Shown: positions 29,375 to 41,528, counted from the first letter of the stretch. The stretch: 64,000 bases of DNA from Streptococcus plurextorum DSM 22810 (GCF_000423745.1 NZ_AUIO01000002.1:124001-188000); one strand, 5' to 3'. Translations and numbers: made by a program. The notes: generated from the letters alone by a model not told the origin.

Positions 29375-29473
29375 GTTTTTTTAAACAAGTCTCGCTGTTT
29401 AAGGTTAGGCCGGAAATTGCTTTCGTAATGACGACATAACCACGGGTTTCCCCATCTGCTACTCCCTTGATAC
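29375..29473 (-). promoter_or_regulatory. yybP-ykoY-type (manganese) riboswitch
   Basis: The minus-strand leader begins near 29473 and contains AAGGGAGTAGC (29467-29457), the conserved loop-1 element of the yybP-ykoY family, then a long arm and CCGGCC (about 29413). It ends in a terminator-like stem ACTTGTTT/AAACAGGT followed by TTTTT near 29370. A gene for an Mn/Ca-exporting ATPase behind this leader is the arrangement known in streptococci. I identified it by eye, without a covariance model. Confidence 0.8.
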
Positions 29474-29479
29474 CTTTAC

Positions 29480-29508
29480 ATTATATACAATCTCACCTTA
29501 AATTTCAA
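29480..29508 (-). promoter_or_regulatory. Promoter of the riboswitch-ATPase unit
   Basis: Minus strand TTGAAA (29508-29503), 17-bp spacer, TATAAT (29485-29480). Confidence 0.8.
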
Positions 29509-29560
29509 GGTTTCTGCGCTAAATTTGAAACAGCTTTCACGACTAGACTTACAAAAATAT

Positions 29561-29589
29561 TTTACAAGTCAACCAAATAAGGTTACAAT
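29561..29589 (+). promoter_or_regulatory. Promoter giving a leaderless DUF3397 mRNA
   Basis: TTTACA (29561-29566), 17-bp spacer, TACAAT (29584-29589). The expected start nucleotide is the A of the ATG at 29596. Confidence 0.7.
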
Positions 29590-29595
29590 ATTTTT

Positions 29596-29949
29596 ATGAT
29601 GATGTATAAACTTATAGCCTTAGCCTTTTTGTTTTTGACCCCCATTTTCGGGTTAGCCCTTACAAGACTTCTCCGCTTGGATCGTTTGAAAATAAATTTT
29701 GCAGATCTTGCTCTTCCTGTTTATATTTTTGAGATCAATATGGTGTCTCAGAAATTTTTTCCCCGCTCTTATCTGCCTTATTATTTAGTAGTAGCGTCGC
29801 TCTTAGCAATGATTGTCGCTATCGGTCTTTTTTGGAAAAATAAAGAAAACTTTACTTACAAACGTTTTCTTAAAATTTTCTGGCGTACTGGCTTTATCAT
29901 GACCTTCTTTTTCTATTTGGCTGTGGTCATTGCTGTATTTATCTTCTAA
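29596..29949 (+). CDS. DUF3397 membrane protein
   Basis: A 117-residue integral membrane protein with four hydrophobic helices (about 5-23, 38-55, 61-80, 95-116). It matches the DUF3397 family, common as a single small gene in streptococci and enterococci and of unknown function. No ribosome site precedes the ATG; a full promoter ends six bases upstream, so translation from a leaderless message is likely. Three consecutive Met-like codons (ATG ATG ATG) open the frame. Followed by its own terminator. Confidence 0.85.
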   Translation: MMMYKLIALAFLFLTPIFGLALTRLLRLDRLKINFADLALPVYIFEINMVSQKFFPRSYLPYYLVVASLLAMIVAIGLFWKNKENFTYKRFLKIFWRTGFIMTFFFYLAVVIAVFIF

Positions 29950-29965
29950 GTGTTAAGCTAACATT

Positions 29966-30011
29966 AAAACTCTCAGAAACACTTCTTTTTCAGTGCTGCT
30001 GAGAGTTTTTT
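29966..30011 (+). terminator. Rho-independent terminator of the DUF3397 gene
   Basis: Stem AAAACTCTCAG/CTGAGAGTTTT with a small inner hairpin, then TT. Confidence 0.8.
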
Positions 30012-30022
30012 ATGTTGACAGC

Positions 30023-30068
30023 AAAAAAGATTGAAGATATTATCCAACATGGATGTGTTCTTCAATCT
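30023..30068 (-). terminator. Rho-independent terminator of ftsK
   Basis: Minus strand AGATTGAAGA ... TCTTCAATCT followed by TTTTTT. The outer arm is the same AGATTGAAGA sequence used in the araR terminator. Confidence 0.75.
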
Positions 30069-30087
30069 AAAGCAATGTCAATAGCGT

Positions 30088-32415
30088 TTATTGTTCTAGA
30101 ACTTTGCGTGGTTTCGTGCCTTCAGCCGGTCCGATGACACCTGCTTCCTCCAGCTCCTCCATCAGTCTAGTAGCTCGGTTGAAACCAACTTGAAGCCGTC
30201 TCTGAAGCATCGAAGCACTAGCCTTTTGGGTTTCGAGAACGATCGCTTTCGCCTCAAGAAAAAGAGGATCTCCTTCCAAAGCTCCGCCATTGTCATCAAA
30301 GGAAGCCTCCCCATCTGATACCTCTCCAGGGTCAAACGATTCATCGTAGTCCGCATCCGCTTGATTTTTGATAAAGGTCACGATGCGCTCAACATCATCG
30401 TCTGAGATAAAGGATCCTTGCAAGCGTAACGGTGCTGATTCACCGATTGGATGGAAAAGCATGTCTCCACGACCTAGCAATTTCTCCGCACCATTTTCTC
30501 CCAAAATGGTCCGTGAATCGGTTCCTGATGCAACGGCAAAGGCAACGCGAGATGGCACGTTAGCTTTGATAAGACCACTAATAACATCCACTGACGGACG
30601 TTGTGTGGCAAGAATCATATGAATACCAGCTGCACGTGCTTTCTGCCCCAGTCGAATAATAGCATCCTCCACTTCTTTACTAGCTACCATCATCAGGTCC
30701 GCCAGCTCATCTACGATAACAACAATAAGGGGCAATGGGATTTGCTTGTCTGGTGAGCTGGCATTATAAGTGGCAACTTTGTCATTATAGCCCTCAAGAT
30801 TTCGAACACCCACCTGACTAAAGAGCTCGTAGCGATTCTCCATCTCCTGAACAACACGTTGCAAGGCCTTGCTGGCCTTACGTGGATTAGTGACCACTGG
30901 TATCAAAAGATGGGGAATATCATTATAAACGGATAATTCGACCATTTTAGGGTCTATCATCATGAATTTGACCTGATCTGGTCTTGCCTTCATCAGAATC
31001 GAGGAAATGATGCCATTAACCGCTACAGATTTTCCAGAACCTGTTGAACCTGCCACTAGAAGATGGGGCATTTTTGCCAAGTCAAAACATTTTGCTGTCC
31101 CGTTAACGGCTTTCCCAAGTGGAATTTCAAGCAACTTTTCTGGTTTCGTCTCTGATTGCTCCCAAAGCTCTCTGAATGAGACCGTTGCAACTTCCGAATT
31201 AGGGACTTCAATCCCTACCAGTGATTTTCCAGGAATTGGCGCTTCAATCCGCACATCCTTGGCAGCCAAAGCCAAAGCCAAGTCATCCGCTAAGTTTGAA
31301 ATCCTATTGACCCTAACCCCTACTGCTGGTTTGAGCTCGTAGCGAGTCACCGAAGGACCGATCTCTGCTCGTTCGACCTTAACATCAATGCTGAAGCTCT
31401 TAAAGGTATCTTCCAAAATCTTGATGTTTTGACGCACAATATATTTTTCTTTGGATTGGTTCTTAGGCTTATCTGGAGCAAAAAGATCAATGGAAGGGAG
31501 TTTATAGAGTAGGTCAGACTTTTGTGGACCAGTGACTGACCTTGCCACTTCTTCTGTGAGGGGAGCTTTAGTGGCAAAGTTATCATCAACAACCTGATCC
31601 AAAATCGTGTCAACATCATAGACCCGATCATCTAAAATGGAATCACTGACTATTTCTGCTGCGATAATCGGAATGACCTCTTCTTCTTGTTCTAAGGTAT
31701 CGTCCTTTTCTTGATCATAGGCATTCGCTGACAGTTCTTGCTCAAGCAATGCCTCTTCTTGGGCAAGAGCCTCCGCACGTTCCCTTTCTTCTTCCTTACG
31801 CAAAAAACGTTGCTGTCGCTTTATTTCAGCCCTGCTCCGCCATTTTTCAAAACCTTGAACTAAGAAATTGGACACATCGTGAATGTCCCATGGGCTCATC
31901 AAAAACAGACCTAGAAGAATGAAAAGCAAACCGACTAAGAAGGTTCCTATATTGGCAAAGAGAAATGAAACGGGAAAATAGAAAAGTGCTCCTAGCATGC
32001 CTCCGCCAAGAAAATAATCTGTTTTAAAGGCAGTTAAGTCTTTAAAGGCTAGGCCAAGAGTGGTCGCTAAAATATTTTTTCCAGCAAAAGCTTTCATCGC
32101 AAAAAGCCAAGCATGCCATTCTAGCAAAAGTCCAATCATAAAAATGATAAAACCACCAACCAAGCCTTCCATTTGTTTGAAGTAACGATAGCCAATCAAA
32201 TACACGATGGTAGCAAGCATCACAAAATAGGATAGACTACCTACAAAGAGGCGAACAAGATTATAGACTGTGATTCCAAATATCCCAATACGAAAAACCG
32301 CAAAAAAGGATAGTAAAATGATAATGGCACTCCATATGAGACGCTTGTTGGTCTCTCGTTTATCTGCCTGTGTCTTTGTTGAACGTTTGTTTGATTTTTT
32401 CCTTGTATTTGCCAT
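30088..32415 (-). CDS. ftsK: DNA translocase FtsK/SpoIIIE
   Basis: A 775-residue septal DNA pump that clears chromosomal DNA from the closing septum and helps dimer resolution. Four to five membrane helices lie at about residues 25-190, then a charged linker (about 200-310), then the RecA-like motor: Walker A in [13 protein letters not shown] (about 458), Walker B in [13 protein letters not shown] (about 568), and the gamma winged-helix domain at the end ([20 protein letters not shown]) that reads the KOPS-like sequences. Length is typical of streptococcal FtsK. A TATAAT box ends six bases before the ATG and no ribosome site is seen, so a leaderless mRNA is predicted. Confidence 0.95.
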   Translation of the reverse strand: MANTRKKSNKRSTKTQADKRETNKRLIWSAIIILLSFFAVFRIGIFGITVYNLVRLFVGSLSYFVMLATIVYLIGYRYFKQMEGLVGGFIIFMIGLLLEWHAWLFAMKAFAGKNILATTLGLAFKDLTAFKTDYFLGGGMLGALFYFPVSFLFANIGTFLVGLLFILLGLFLMSPWDIHDVSNFLVQGFEKWRSRAEIKRQQRFLRKEEERERAEALAQEEALLEQELSANAYDQEKDDTLEQEEEVIPIIAAEIVSDSILDDRVYDVDTILDQVVDDNFATKAPLTEEVARSVTGPQKSDLLYKLPSIDLFAPDKPKNQSKEKYIVRQNIKILEDTFKSFSIDVKVERAEIGPSVTRYELKPAVGVRVNRISNLADDLALALAAKDVRIEAPIPGKSLVGIEVPNSEVATVSFRELWEQSETKPEKLLEIPLGKAVNGTAKCFDLAKMPHLLVAGSTGSGKSVAVNGIISSILMKARPDQVKFMMIDPKMVELSVYNDIPHLLIPVVTNPRKASKALQRVVQEMENRYELFSQVGVRNLEGYNDKVATYNASSPDKQIPLPLIVVIVDELADLMMVASKEVEDAIIRLGQKARAAGIHMILATQRPSVDVISGLIKANVPSRVAFAVASGTDSRTILGENGAEKLLGRGDMLFHPIGESAPLRLQGSFISDDDVERIVTFIKNQADADYDESFDPGEVSDGEASFDDNGGALEGDPLFLEAKAIVLETQKASASMLQRRLQVGFNRATRLMEELEEAGVIGPAEGTKPRKVLEQ

Positions 32416-32421
32416 GTTTCC

Positions 32422-32427
32422 ATTATA
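32422..32427 (-). promoter_or_regulatory. -10 box directly upstream of the ftsK start
   Basis: TATAAT on the minus strand, then GGAAAC and the ATG. The predicted first transcribed base is the A of the start codon. No good -35 match is visible. Confidence 0.55.
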
Positions 32428-32741
32428 GCATTTTTCCGCCCTTTTGTGAGAAATCCAGATAGCAAAATCCCTCTTAAAATGCGATCAGAATAACTCATTA
32501 AAAAGGAAAATAGATAAATACAGCATATCACTTTTCAAAAAAGATTGAACTTTGACTTAGTAAATAACTACCGCTCAATAGCTTCACGGCTAACGAAAAC
32601 CTCCGAAACACTAGTTTCAGAGGTTGACAATTTTAGGCGCTAAAATGAAGGATTTAGCAATATTTCTCAGTTATTGCTCTCGGTTTTAAAAAGGTTACAA
32701 AGTCTCCTGGCGTAAATCTCCTGCTTAGCCTGAGACAGCCT
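32428..32741. other. Gene-free interval with stacked inverted repeats
   Basis: No coding frame is convincing. Three hairpins follow each other: AACCTCCGAAA/TTTCAGAGGTT (near 32600-32626), ATTTTAG GCG CTAAAAT (near 32629-32645) and GCAATA/TATTGC (near 32658-32678). On the minus strand the first ends in TTTTCGTT, so it may terminate transcription from the gene at 32742. The cluster could also be the remains of a small repeat element or a structured RNA. Confidence 0.4.
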
Positions 32742-33935
32742 TTAATGATTATTTTTATTGATGAGATAAAATTCTCCATTTTTTTCTTCAAAATTGAGAT
32801 AAACTTCTTCAAGATAGCCATCACTTGTCTCATCTGCTATATAATAAATAGATAAACTGCGCTCAAAGCCATCTCCGTAATTACTCAAATGCTCACTAGC
32901 ATCTGTAGGTGCGCCAAATTTGGCTTGGATATCAGACCATTTTGTCCCTAACTCTATCGAGCTGTAGTCTCCCACCACTAAAGCATCAAAATCTGCTTGA
33001 GTCCAAGTGGATTGGTAGTCCTCTGTTCTTATCGCTATTTTCTGATTTGAAAGGTCGGCCGCAAAACCATCACTAGCAATCCAACTGCCCGATGAATCTT
33101 GTTTGAAGGTAATACTAACATAAGCAAGACTATCATCAGCGTAGTAGCTTAGCTCTAAATAGTTCTCTGCGAGGTAAGCATCATCTGCTTTTCCAAATTG
33201 TGACAAAATCTTTTCGATGGATGTTCCTGATGTGCCATCGTAACCTGAAAAATCGATCTCCCTAAAGTCTAACTCTGTCCAAACAAATTCATATGATTCG
33301 TCAACATAAGCATCAAGCGCTGAATCTCCAGAAACTTCCCATTCATCTTCCCAAACGTCTTCTGCTTCATACGCCAGCGCCAAACGATACCTTACCTCTG
33401 ATAAGACCTGGTAAGCTCCTACACTACTGCCTACGGCAAAACTAAAAATAGCTAACGGCAAAGCAATGATGGATAAGGTTTTAGAGGTTTTTTGAAAATT
33501 AAACACTAAACTTAAAATCCCCAATACTAAGGCAATAAAAGCCACGCTAAAAATAATATATGGGGATTTGACAAATAGGCTAACAAGAAGAGCAATTCCT
33601 GATAGGACAAATGAGACGATCGGAAGTGCCATCATCTCCTTTTTTGAAGCACTAGATGAGCCTGTCTCTGAAAAGACTGCTGTTTCTCCATTGTGAAGAG
33701 AGTCGGGTAATACCTCTGGTTCACTAGCACTTATCTCCTCTGTCTGATCTTCAGACAGTTGCTCAGTTTGCTCCTGGCTACTTTTTCCTTCTTCCTCAAA
33801 CACTCTTCCCTCTGAAACTGGTAAAATAGCTTTTGGGTCATAGCCACTCTTCTCTGCAGCTAACAATTCAATTTCAGTCGGTTTCCGACCGATAACCTCC
33901 TCGAAAAGGTCTATCCATTCTTCTCTGGTTTTCAT
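32742..33935 (-). CDS. Membrane protein with tandem BLIP-like C-terminal domains
   Basis: A 397-residue protein not recognised as a named family. The first 30 residues (MKTREEWIDLFEEVIGRKPT) form a small helical domain; residues 40-95 are acidic and Ser/Glu-rich; three or four membrane helices lie at about 100-175. The outer C-terminus holds two related repeats, each about 70 residues, with a W-T-x-x-D-F start and an I-x-x-K/Q-F-G-x-x-D/T core (about 225-300 and 320-395), resembling the small BLIP/SmpA-type fold. AAGGA precedes the ATG at 33935. It has its own extended -10 promoter (TGGTATAAT). Probably a cell-envelope protein. Confidence 0.7.
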   Translation of the reverse strand: MKTREEWIDLFEEVIGRKPTEIELLAAEKSGYDPKAILPVSEGRVFEEEGKSSQEQTEQLSEDQTEEISASEPEVLPDSLHNGETAVFSETGSSSASKKEMMALPIVSFVLSGIALLVSLFVKSPYIIFSVAFIALVLGILSLVFNFQKTSKTLSIIALPLAIFSFAVGSSVGAYQVLSEVRYRLALAYEAEDVWEDEWEVSGDSALDAYVDESYEFVWTELDFREIDFSGYDGTSGTSIEKILSQFGKADDAYLAENYLELSYYADDSLAYVSITFKQDSSGSWIASDGFAADLSNQKIAIRTEDYQSTWTQADFDALVVGDYSSIELGTKWSDIQAKFGAPTDASEHLSNYGDGFERSLSIYYIADETSDGYLEEVYLNFEEKNGEFYLINKNNH

Positions 33936-33963
33936 CACAATTTCCTTCTAAATGTTTTTTTAC

Positions 33964-33975
33964 ATTATACCATAT
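33964..33975 (-). promoter_or_regulatory. Extended -10 promoter element
   Basis: Minus strand TGGTATAAT, an extended -10 with the TGn motif, about 30 bases before the start codon of the BLIP-repeat membrane protein. The -35 is weak. Confidence 0.5.
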
Positions 33976-34055
33976 TTCTGCCTTCCTTATCATTTTTAAG
34001 CAAAATCAACCGCCTTTATGATAAAATAAAGTAATTTACAAAAAAAGGAGTTCTC

Positions 34056-34850
34056 ATGTCTAAATTTTTTAAACTTTCAGCACTGGCTTTAGTGTCTCTG
34101 ACCTTTTTAACAGGGTGCAATCAATTAGACCGTGCCATCAAAGGTGATGAGTATGCCGATGCTAAACTTGCTGCTCAAAAAGCTGAAGAACGGATTACTA
34201 AACTTAATCAAGACAGCACCGTTTTCCCACAATTATCAGAAGAAGTTGCTGAAAATGAGGCAGCTGTTATCATGCATACCAGCAAAGGCGACATCACAAT
34301 CAAACTCTTTCCTGAAGAGGCGCCTTTAGCGGTTGAAAATTTTCTGACACATGCTAAAGATGGTTATTATAACGGCGTCATTTTCCATCGGGTGATTAGC
34401 GATTTTATGATTCAGTCTGGAGATCCTCAAGGGGATGGAACTGGTGGTCAATCCATCTGGAAAGATAAAGACTCTAGTATCGACCAGGGCTTTGGGTTTA
34501 AAAATGAAATTTCTGATTACCTCTACAACATCCGAGGGGCTCTTTCGATGGCAAATGCTGGCCCTGATACTAATGGTAGCCAATTCTTCATCGTTCAAAA
34601 CCAGCAAGACTGGTCGTCTCAATTAGACACCCAAATCTATCCTAAAAAGATTATCGAGGCTTATCAAAAAGGTGGTTTCCCAGCCCCAACTGGTGGAGAT
34701 GGGAATTACACTGTCTTTGGTCAAGTTATTAAAGGAATGGATGTGGTCGATAGCATCGCAACAGTCGAAACCGACTCATCCGACAAACCTTTGGAAGCTA
34801 TTACCATTGATTCCATCGAAATCATCAAAGACTATAATTTTGCAAAATAA
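34056..34850 (+). CDS. slrA: Cyclophilin-type peptidyl-prolyl isomerase lipoprotein
   Basis: A 264-residue exported lipoprotein. The signal peptide ends in the lipobox LTGC (Cys about residue 22). The cyclophilin domain occupies about 65-260 with the usual FHRVISDFMIQSGDP and LSMANAGPDTNGSQFFI motifs. It would speed proline isomerisation in secreted proteins at the outer membrane face; the pneumococcal homologue SlrA contributes to colonisation. AAAGGAG lies eight bases before the ATG. It is a single-gene unit between the BLIP-repeat gene and pyrG. Confidence 0.9.
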   Translation: MSKFFKLSALALVSLTFLTGCNQLDRAIKGDEYADAKLAAQKAEERITKLNQDSTVFPQLSEEVAENEAAVIMHTSKGDITIKLFPEEAPLAVENFLTHAKDGYYNGVIFHRVISDFMIQSGDPQGDGTGGQSIWKDKDSSIDQGFGFKNEISDYLYNIRGALSMANAGPDTNGSQFFIVQNQQDWSSQLDTQIYPKKIIEAYQKGGFPAPTGGDGNYTVFGQVIKGMDVVDSIATVETDSSDKPLEAITIDSIEIIKDYNFAK

Positions 34851-34871
34851 GACTGAATTTTATTTTCTTTC

Positions 34872-36662
<1,791 letters not shown>

Positions 36663-36683
36663 TCATCAAGAAAAGGAATTACC

Positions 36684-38165
36684 ATGAAACAAGCATTTAG
36701 CTCAGAACAATATCTTAATTTACAACGCGATCATATTTTGGAGCGCATCGCTCAATTTGACGGAAAGCTCTACATGGAGTTTGGGGGTAAGATGTTAGAA
36801 GATTACCATGCAGCGCGTGTGCTCCCAGGCTATGAACCAGACAATAAAATTAAGCTTCTTCATGAGCTCCGAGAACAGGTCGAAATTGTCATCGCTATCA
36901 ATGCTAGCAATATTGAACAATCTAAGGCACGTGGAGATTTAGGGATTTCTTATGACCAAGAAGTGCTACGTCTCATCGACAAATTTAACGACTTGGACAT
37001 TTATGTCGGTTCTGTTGTCATCACTCAATATAAGGGGCAAGCTGCAGCAGATGCCTTTCGTAAGGAATTAGACAAAAATGGCATTACCTCCTATTTGCAT
37101 TACCCTATTGCTGGCTATCCTACTGCAATTGACCACATTATCTCACCAGAAGGGATGGGGAAAAATGACTACATCAAAACCAGTCGTAACCTCATTGTCG
37201 TAACAGCGCCAGGTCCTGGTTCTGGTAAACTTGCCACCTGTATCTCTCAGCTTTACCATGATCAAATCAATGGGGTAAAATCAGGCTATGCTAAATTTGA
37301 AACTTTCCCTGTCTGGAATCTTCCGCTCCACCACCCTGTCAATTTGGCCTATGAGGCAGCGACTGCTGACCTTGATGACCTCAACATGATCGACCCCTTC
37401 CACCTGGAAACTTATGGTAAGACTACCATCAACTATAACCGCGATATTGAAATTTTCCCTGTTGTCAAACGTATGCTAGAACGTATTCTTGGTCAATCAC
37501 CGTATGCCTCTCCTACAGACATGGGAGTCAATATGGTGGGGTTTGCCATTATTGATGACGAAGCCGCTAAAGAAGCTTCTAAACAGGAGATTATACGCCG
37601 TTACTATCAAACGCTAGTGGACTTTAAGGCAGAGCGTGTCAAAGAATCAGCTGTCAAAAAAATTGAGTTGCTCATGAATGATCTGGGCATTTCACCATTA
37701 GATCGTCTGGTGACAAAAGCTGCGCGTGAAAAGGCTCTGAAAACTGGAGCACCTGCTCTTGCCCTACAGTTACCAAATGGTCAAATCGTCACTGGAAAGA
37801 CTTCTGAACTCTTTGGACCTTCAGCTGCTGTGATTGTCAACGGTATCAAAGCACTCGCGGGAATCACTAAACCCACCCATCTGATTGAACCAGAATATGT
37901 CAAACCTATTCAAAATCTCAAAATCAATCATCTTGGCAACCGTAATCCTCGTCTTCACTCGAGTGAGCTCCTCATTGCTCTAGCCATCACTGCCATGACC
38001 AGCCAAGAAGCTGATAAGGCGATGAAAGAACTGGGCAACTTAAAGGGGTCAGAAGTGCATTCAACCGTGAACCTTCCTGAAGAAGATAAGAATGTTTTCC
38101 GAAAATTAGGAATAAATGTTACCTTTGACCCTATTTATCAACAAGATAAACTCTACCGCAAATAA
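36684..38165 (+). CDS. DUF1846 protein
   Basis: A 493-residue cytoplasmic protein matching the DUF1846 family, which is widespread in Firmicutes. Its structure in other bacteria shows a nucleotide-like-binding fold, but the reaction is unknown. Visible conserved stretches are [20 protein letters not shown] near the start, [18 protein letters not shown] (a phosphate-loop-like segment, about residue 175) and [15 protein letters not shown] sits before the ATG. It lies 21 bp behind pyrG, so it is probably cotranscribed with it, which would tie its level to CTP. Confidence 0.85.
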   Translation: MKQAFSSEQYLNLQRDHILERIAQFDGKLYMEFGGKMLEDYHAARVLPGYEPDNKIKLLHELREQVEIVIAINASNIEQSKARGDLGISYDQEVLRLIDKFNDLDIYVGSVVITQYKGQAAADAFRKELDKNGITSYLHYPIAGYPTAIDHIISPEGMGKNDYIKTSRNLIVVTAPGPGSGKLATCISQLYHDQINGVKSGYAKFETFPVWNLPLHHPVNLAYEAATADLDDLNMIDPFHLETYGKTTINYNRDIEIFPVVKRMLERILGQSPYASPTDMGVNMVGFAIIDDEAAKEASKQEIIRRYYQTLVDFKAERVKESAVKKIELLMNDLGISPLDRLVTKAAREKALKTGAPALALQLPNGQIVTGKTSELFGPSAAVIVNGIKALAGITKPTHLIEPEYVKPIQNLKINHLGNRNPRLHSSELLIALAITAMTSQEADKAMKELGNLKGSEVHSTVNLPEEDKNVFRKLGINVTFDPIYQQDKLYRK

Positions 38166-38192
38166 AAAATCCACCTCAGGTGGATTTTTTTG
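38164..38192 (+). terminator. Rho-independent terminator after the DUF1846 gene
   Basis: Stem AAAAATCCACCT/GGTGGATTTTT with a 2-base loop and a T tail. Confidence 0.88.
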
Positions 38193-38226
38193 ATTAACTA
38201 CTTTTCTGAAGGAAGCGGTGTGGTGT

Positions 38227-40632
38227 TTAACGCACTTCTGCTCCAACATTTTCTGTCAAAGCTTTGGTGATTTTTTCCATATAGCCCGCAACTTCCTCAT
38301 CTGTCAGATTGTCTGATGGGTTTTGGAAAGTCAAACTATAAGCCATAGACTTCTTGCCAGCTTCGATATTGCTACCAGCGTAGACATCAAAGAGCTTCAC
38401 CTCTGTCAGACGTTTAACGCCTGCTGAGGCAATGGCATCTAGGATTTCCTGATGGCTAGTTTCTTGGGACAATAGCAGAGCGATGTCACGTGACACTGCT
38501 GGGAATTTTGTAATCTCTACAAAAGGACTTGACGGTGCCAGGGCAGCCTCAATAGCTGTCAAGTTAAGTTCTGCCACATAAGTCTCTGGCACACCATAGT
38601 CTTTGGCTGTTTGCGGATGCACTTGTCCCACAAAACCAATGGTCTGTCCACCCAGAACAAGAGCTGCTGTGCGTCCTGGATGCATGCTATTAAGTGACTT
38701 ATCCGCCACATACGCCACTGACAGTCCAAGTTTGTCAAAGAGAGCTTCAAGAATTCCCTTAGCATAGAAGAAATCTACTGGTGTTGCCTTGGTTTGGAAA
38801 TCTTTTTCAGTCACCAAACCAGAAAGCGCAAAGGCAAAGGTGTCAATCTCTTGTGGGAGATCTGTGCTAACATCTCCCGTCTGATGGAAGATTTTACCAA
38901 TTTCATAAATAGCGACATTGCTATTTTTACGATTAACATTATAGGCAACCGTATCTAACATGCCAGACACCACATTCTGACGAAGAACCGAGCGGTCAAC
39001 GGTCATAGGCCACATAAGCTTGGTCAAAGCTGTTTTTTCCAACGTAAAGTCAAGAGCTTTTTCTGGGGTCGTCAAAGCATAAGAAATGATCTCTGTCAGA
39101 CCTGCGCCTTCTGCAATGGTACGCACCTTACGGCGGAGTGCTTGTGTTGATGTCAATTCACCTGCTGTACCTGCTGCTTCGGGAAGCGTCGTTGGTAGCT
39201 TATCGTAACCGTAGATACGGGCAATTTCCTCAACCAAGTCCGCCTGAATGGTAATATCCCAGCGACGACGTGGCACTGATACAGTAAACTGCTTCTCATC
39301 GCCAGAAAGCCCAAAGCCAAGCTGAGCAAAAATCCTCTCGATATCTGCAAATGACAAGTTTGTCCCGAGACGAACATTAACATAATCGAGACTTGTCGAT
39401 ACGTCAACAGGCTTGGTATCAAGCTGACCAGCTGCTACGCGACCCATAAGCACCTGACCACCTGCTAATTCCTCCAGCATTGCAGCCGCAAAATCAAGAG
39501 CTTCGGTTACGGTTTCAACGTTGATGCCTTTTTCAAAGCGTGAAGAACTTTCAGAACGTAGATTCAAGCGACTAGAAGTCTTCCGGATGGCTTTACCATC
39601 AAAGACCGCTGCTTCAAGAAGGACATTTTTTGAGGTCTTATCAATTTCTGTCGATTGACCTCCCATAACGCCACCTAGGGCTACAGGCTTATCGTTCACT
39701 GTGATAACGATATCCTCACCTGTCAAGTCGCGTTCTTCCCCATCAAGAGTTATCAACTTTTCACCCGCACGAGCCTCTCTCGCAAGGAGGGACTGACCTT
39801 CAAACTTATCAAGGTCAAAGGCATGCATGGGTTGACCAAAATAGAGCAACACATAATTGGTGACATCAACCACATTGTTAATCGGGCGAATGCCAGCATT
39901 CATAAGCTTGTTTTGTAGCCATTGTGGAGACGGTGCTACAGCGACATTCTCCACCACACGACTCGCATAATAGGCAACTTTCTCCGAATCAATAGCGACA
40001 GCAATACGCTCACTAGCTGCTCTGCTAGTTTCCAACAAGGGTTTGCTGTCAAAGCTTACTGTTTTGCCGTAGATTGCCGCCACCTCATGTGCCACTCCGC
40101 GCATAGATAGCGCATCTGCTCGGTTTGGAGTGATAGATAGCTCAATAATCTCGTCATCAAGGTCAAGGTAAGGGAAAATGCTGTCCCCTGGCACTGCATC
40201 TTCTGGGAGAATTTGAATGCCGTCTGAAAATTCCTTTGGAATAATAGCATCTGATAAGCCTAGCTCTTGAAGAGAGCAAATCATGCCAAGGGATTCCATA
40301 CCACGGATTTTCCCTTTTTTGATTTTGTAGTTATCTGCGATACGTGCACCAGGAAGGGCCACAATAACCTTGATCCCCGCGGTCACATTTGGAGCTCCGC
40401 AGACGATTTGACGTGGTTCTCCATCTCCTGTGTCCACCTGACAGAGATGGAGATGAGTCTCTGGCACGTCCTCACAAGAGATGACATGACCAACAACCAC
40501 TTTTGACAGACCTTCTGAAGGTGTCGAAACCCCTTCTACTTCAATGCCTGTCGTTGACATTTTTTCAGCTAAGTCTGATGATGGCACATCAATGTCCACC
40601 AATTCTTTAAGCCATTTGTACGATACTAACAT
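38227..40632 (-). CDS. pheT: Phenylalanyl-tRNA synthetase beta subunit
   Basis: An 801-residue subunit of the class II (alpha-beta)2 synthetase. The N-terminal EMAP-like tRNA-binding domain is at about 40-150 ([20 protein letters not shown]), the B3/B4 editing domain at about 205-390 ([20 protein letters not shown]), B5 at about 405-475, a catalytic-like core, and the anticodon-binding FDX-ACB domain in the last 95 residues ([13 protein letters not shown]). pheS lies upstream on the same strand, separated from it by a small membrane protein gene and a broken acetyltransferase, so the three-gene gap probably belongs to the same T-box operon. Confidence 0.97.
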   Translation of the reverse strand: MLVSYKWLKELVDIDVPSSDLAEKMSTTGIEVEGVSTPSEGLSKVVVGHVISCEDVPETHLHLCQVDTGDGEPRQIVCGAPNVTAGIKVIVALPGARIADNYKIKKGKIRGMESLGMICSLQELGLSDAIIPKEFSDGIQILPEDAVPGDSIFPYLDLDDEIIELSITPNRADALSMRGVAHEVAAIYGKTVSFDSKPLLETSRAASERIAVAIDSEKVAYYASRVVENVAVAPSPQWLQNKLMNAGIRPINNVVDVTNYVLLYFGQPMHAFDLDKFEGQSLLAREARAGEKLITLDGEERDLTGEDIVITVNDKPVALGGVMGGQSTEIDKTSKNVLLEAAVFDGKAIRKTSSRLNLRSESSSRFEKGINVETVTEALDFAAAMLEELAGGQVLMGRVAAGQLDTKPVDVSTSLDYVNVRLGTNLSFADIERIFAQLGFGLSGDEKQFTVSVPRRRWDITIQADLVEEIARIYGYDKLPTTLPEAAGTAGELTSTQALRRKVRTIAEGAGLTEIISYALTTPEKALDFTLEKTALTKLMWPMTVDRSVLRQNVVSGMLDTVAYNVNRKNSNVAIYEIGKIFHQTGDVSTDLPQEIDTFAFALSGLVTEKDFQTKATPVDFFYAKGILEALFDKLGLSVAYVADKSLNSMHPGRTAALVLGGQTIGFVGQVHPQTAKDYGVPETYVAELNLTAIEAALAPSSPFVEITKFPAVSRDIALLLSQETSHQEILDAIASAGVKRLTEVKLFDVYAGSNIEAGKKSMAYSLTFQNPSDNLTDEEVAGYMEKITKALTENVGAEVR

Positions 40633-40679
40633 AGATTACCTGCGGAAATCCCGCTTATCTTCCTTTCCTTATCTTTCAT

Positions 40680-41200
40680 TTACAAACGTTTTTTTAAGAG
40701 CCAATCCGTGTCTACCTTATCTTCTGCCACGTAAAAAGCATGTTCCGAAAACTTTTCAAAGCCATAGTTTTTGTAAAAGCGCTGAGCTTTTAGATTATGT
40801 TCCCAAACACCCAACCAAGCATAGGTAAAACCTTTTTCAGTTGCCATGTCTAAAGCAAATTCAAACAACTTTTTCCCTAGACCTAAGCCTTGATAGTCTC
40901 TGAGCACATAAAGCCTTTGAATTTCAAATGCATTTTCAAGCTGGTGCTCCGTCTGTGCAGAACCCCAATTGACCTTTAAAAATCCAGCTATCTGGTCATC
41001 GACGGTGACAAAATAATGGTCAGATTCAGGGTTTTTAACTCTTCACTCAGTAGGGATAAACTGTAGGTCTCACGATAATAAGTTTCTAATTGCTCTGGAC
41101 TATTGTCGTGACCAAAAGTCTCTGTGAAGGTTTTTTTCGCCAGATTTTGCAGAAGAGTCCCCTGATTTGTCTGGATTGGTTTCAGTTGAATCCTTGCCAT
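40680..41200 (-). pseudogene. GNAT N-acetyltransferase, split by a single-base frameshift
   Basis: Two frames together make one GNAT protein of about 173 residues. The first (from 41200) begins MARIQLKPIQTNQGTLLQNL; the second, continuing to 40680, carries the acetyl-CoA loop LRDYQGLGLGKKLFEFALD and ends WLLKKRL. They join at a run of five A on the coding strand (plus-strand T, 41032-41036). Adding one A gives an unbroken reading NPESDHYFVTVDDQIAGFLK. The gene lies between pheT and pheS, a placement known for this acetyltransferase in streptococci. Either real decay or a homopolymer sequencing error. Confidence 0.82.
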
Positions 41201-41203
41201 TTC

Positions 41204-41506
41204 CTAATCCTTCAGGGTTATAGATTGGATATTGTCGATACGAACGAGCTTGATTTCCTTATCACCTTTTGTTTTAGTCCGTGATAGTTTTACCCATTCG
41301 CCATCAACTCCTAAAATGTCATAGGTATTAGCTACTTCAAACCAACTGTCCAATTCAACCAGACATTTCTGCCCAATACATTCTTTTAGCAGTTCTGACA
41401 TGTTTTGCTTTCCCTCTCGCTGATTTCCTTTTTTCACTTGTCTGCTTAATGCCTTCAATTCACCTAAAACCACTAGAAATAGGAAGACACAAATTACTTG
41501 CCACAT
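41204..41506 (-). CDS. Small membrane-anchored protein
   Basis: A 100-residue protein: one N-terminal membrane helix (MWQVICVFLFLVVLGELKAL), a basic linker, then a small beta-rich cytoplasmic domain (CLVELDSWFEVANTYDILGV, ending in RIDNIQSITL). No named family is recognised; the C-terminal part looks like the small SH3-like or Sm-like domains that end in an I-x-x-I-T segment. GAGGT six bases before the ATG supports the start. It lies 22 bp after pheS and 3 bp before the acetyltransferase gene, so it is in the same transcript. Confidence 0.7.
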   Translation of the reverse strand: MWQVICVFLFLVVLGELKALSRQVKKGNQREGKQNMSELLKECIGQKCLVELDSWFEVANTYDILGVDGEWVKLSRTKTKGDKEIKLVRIDNIQSITLKD

Positions 41507-41528
41507 AAGCTTACCTCATTTTCAGTTC

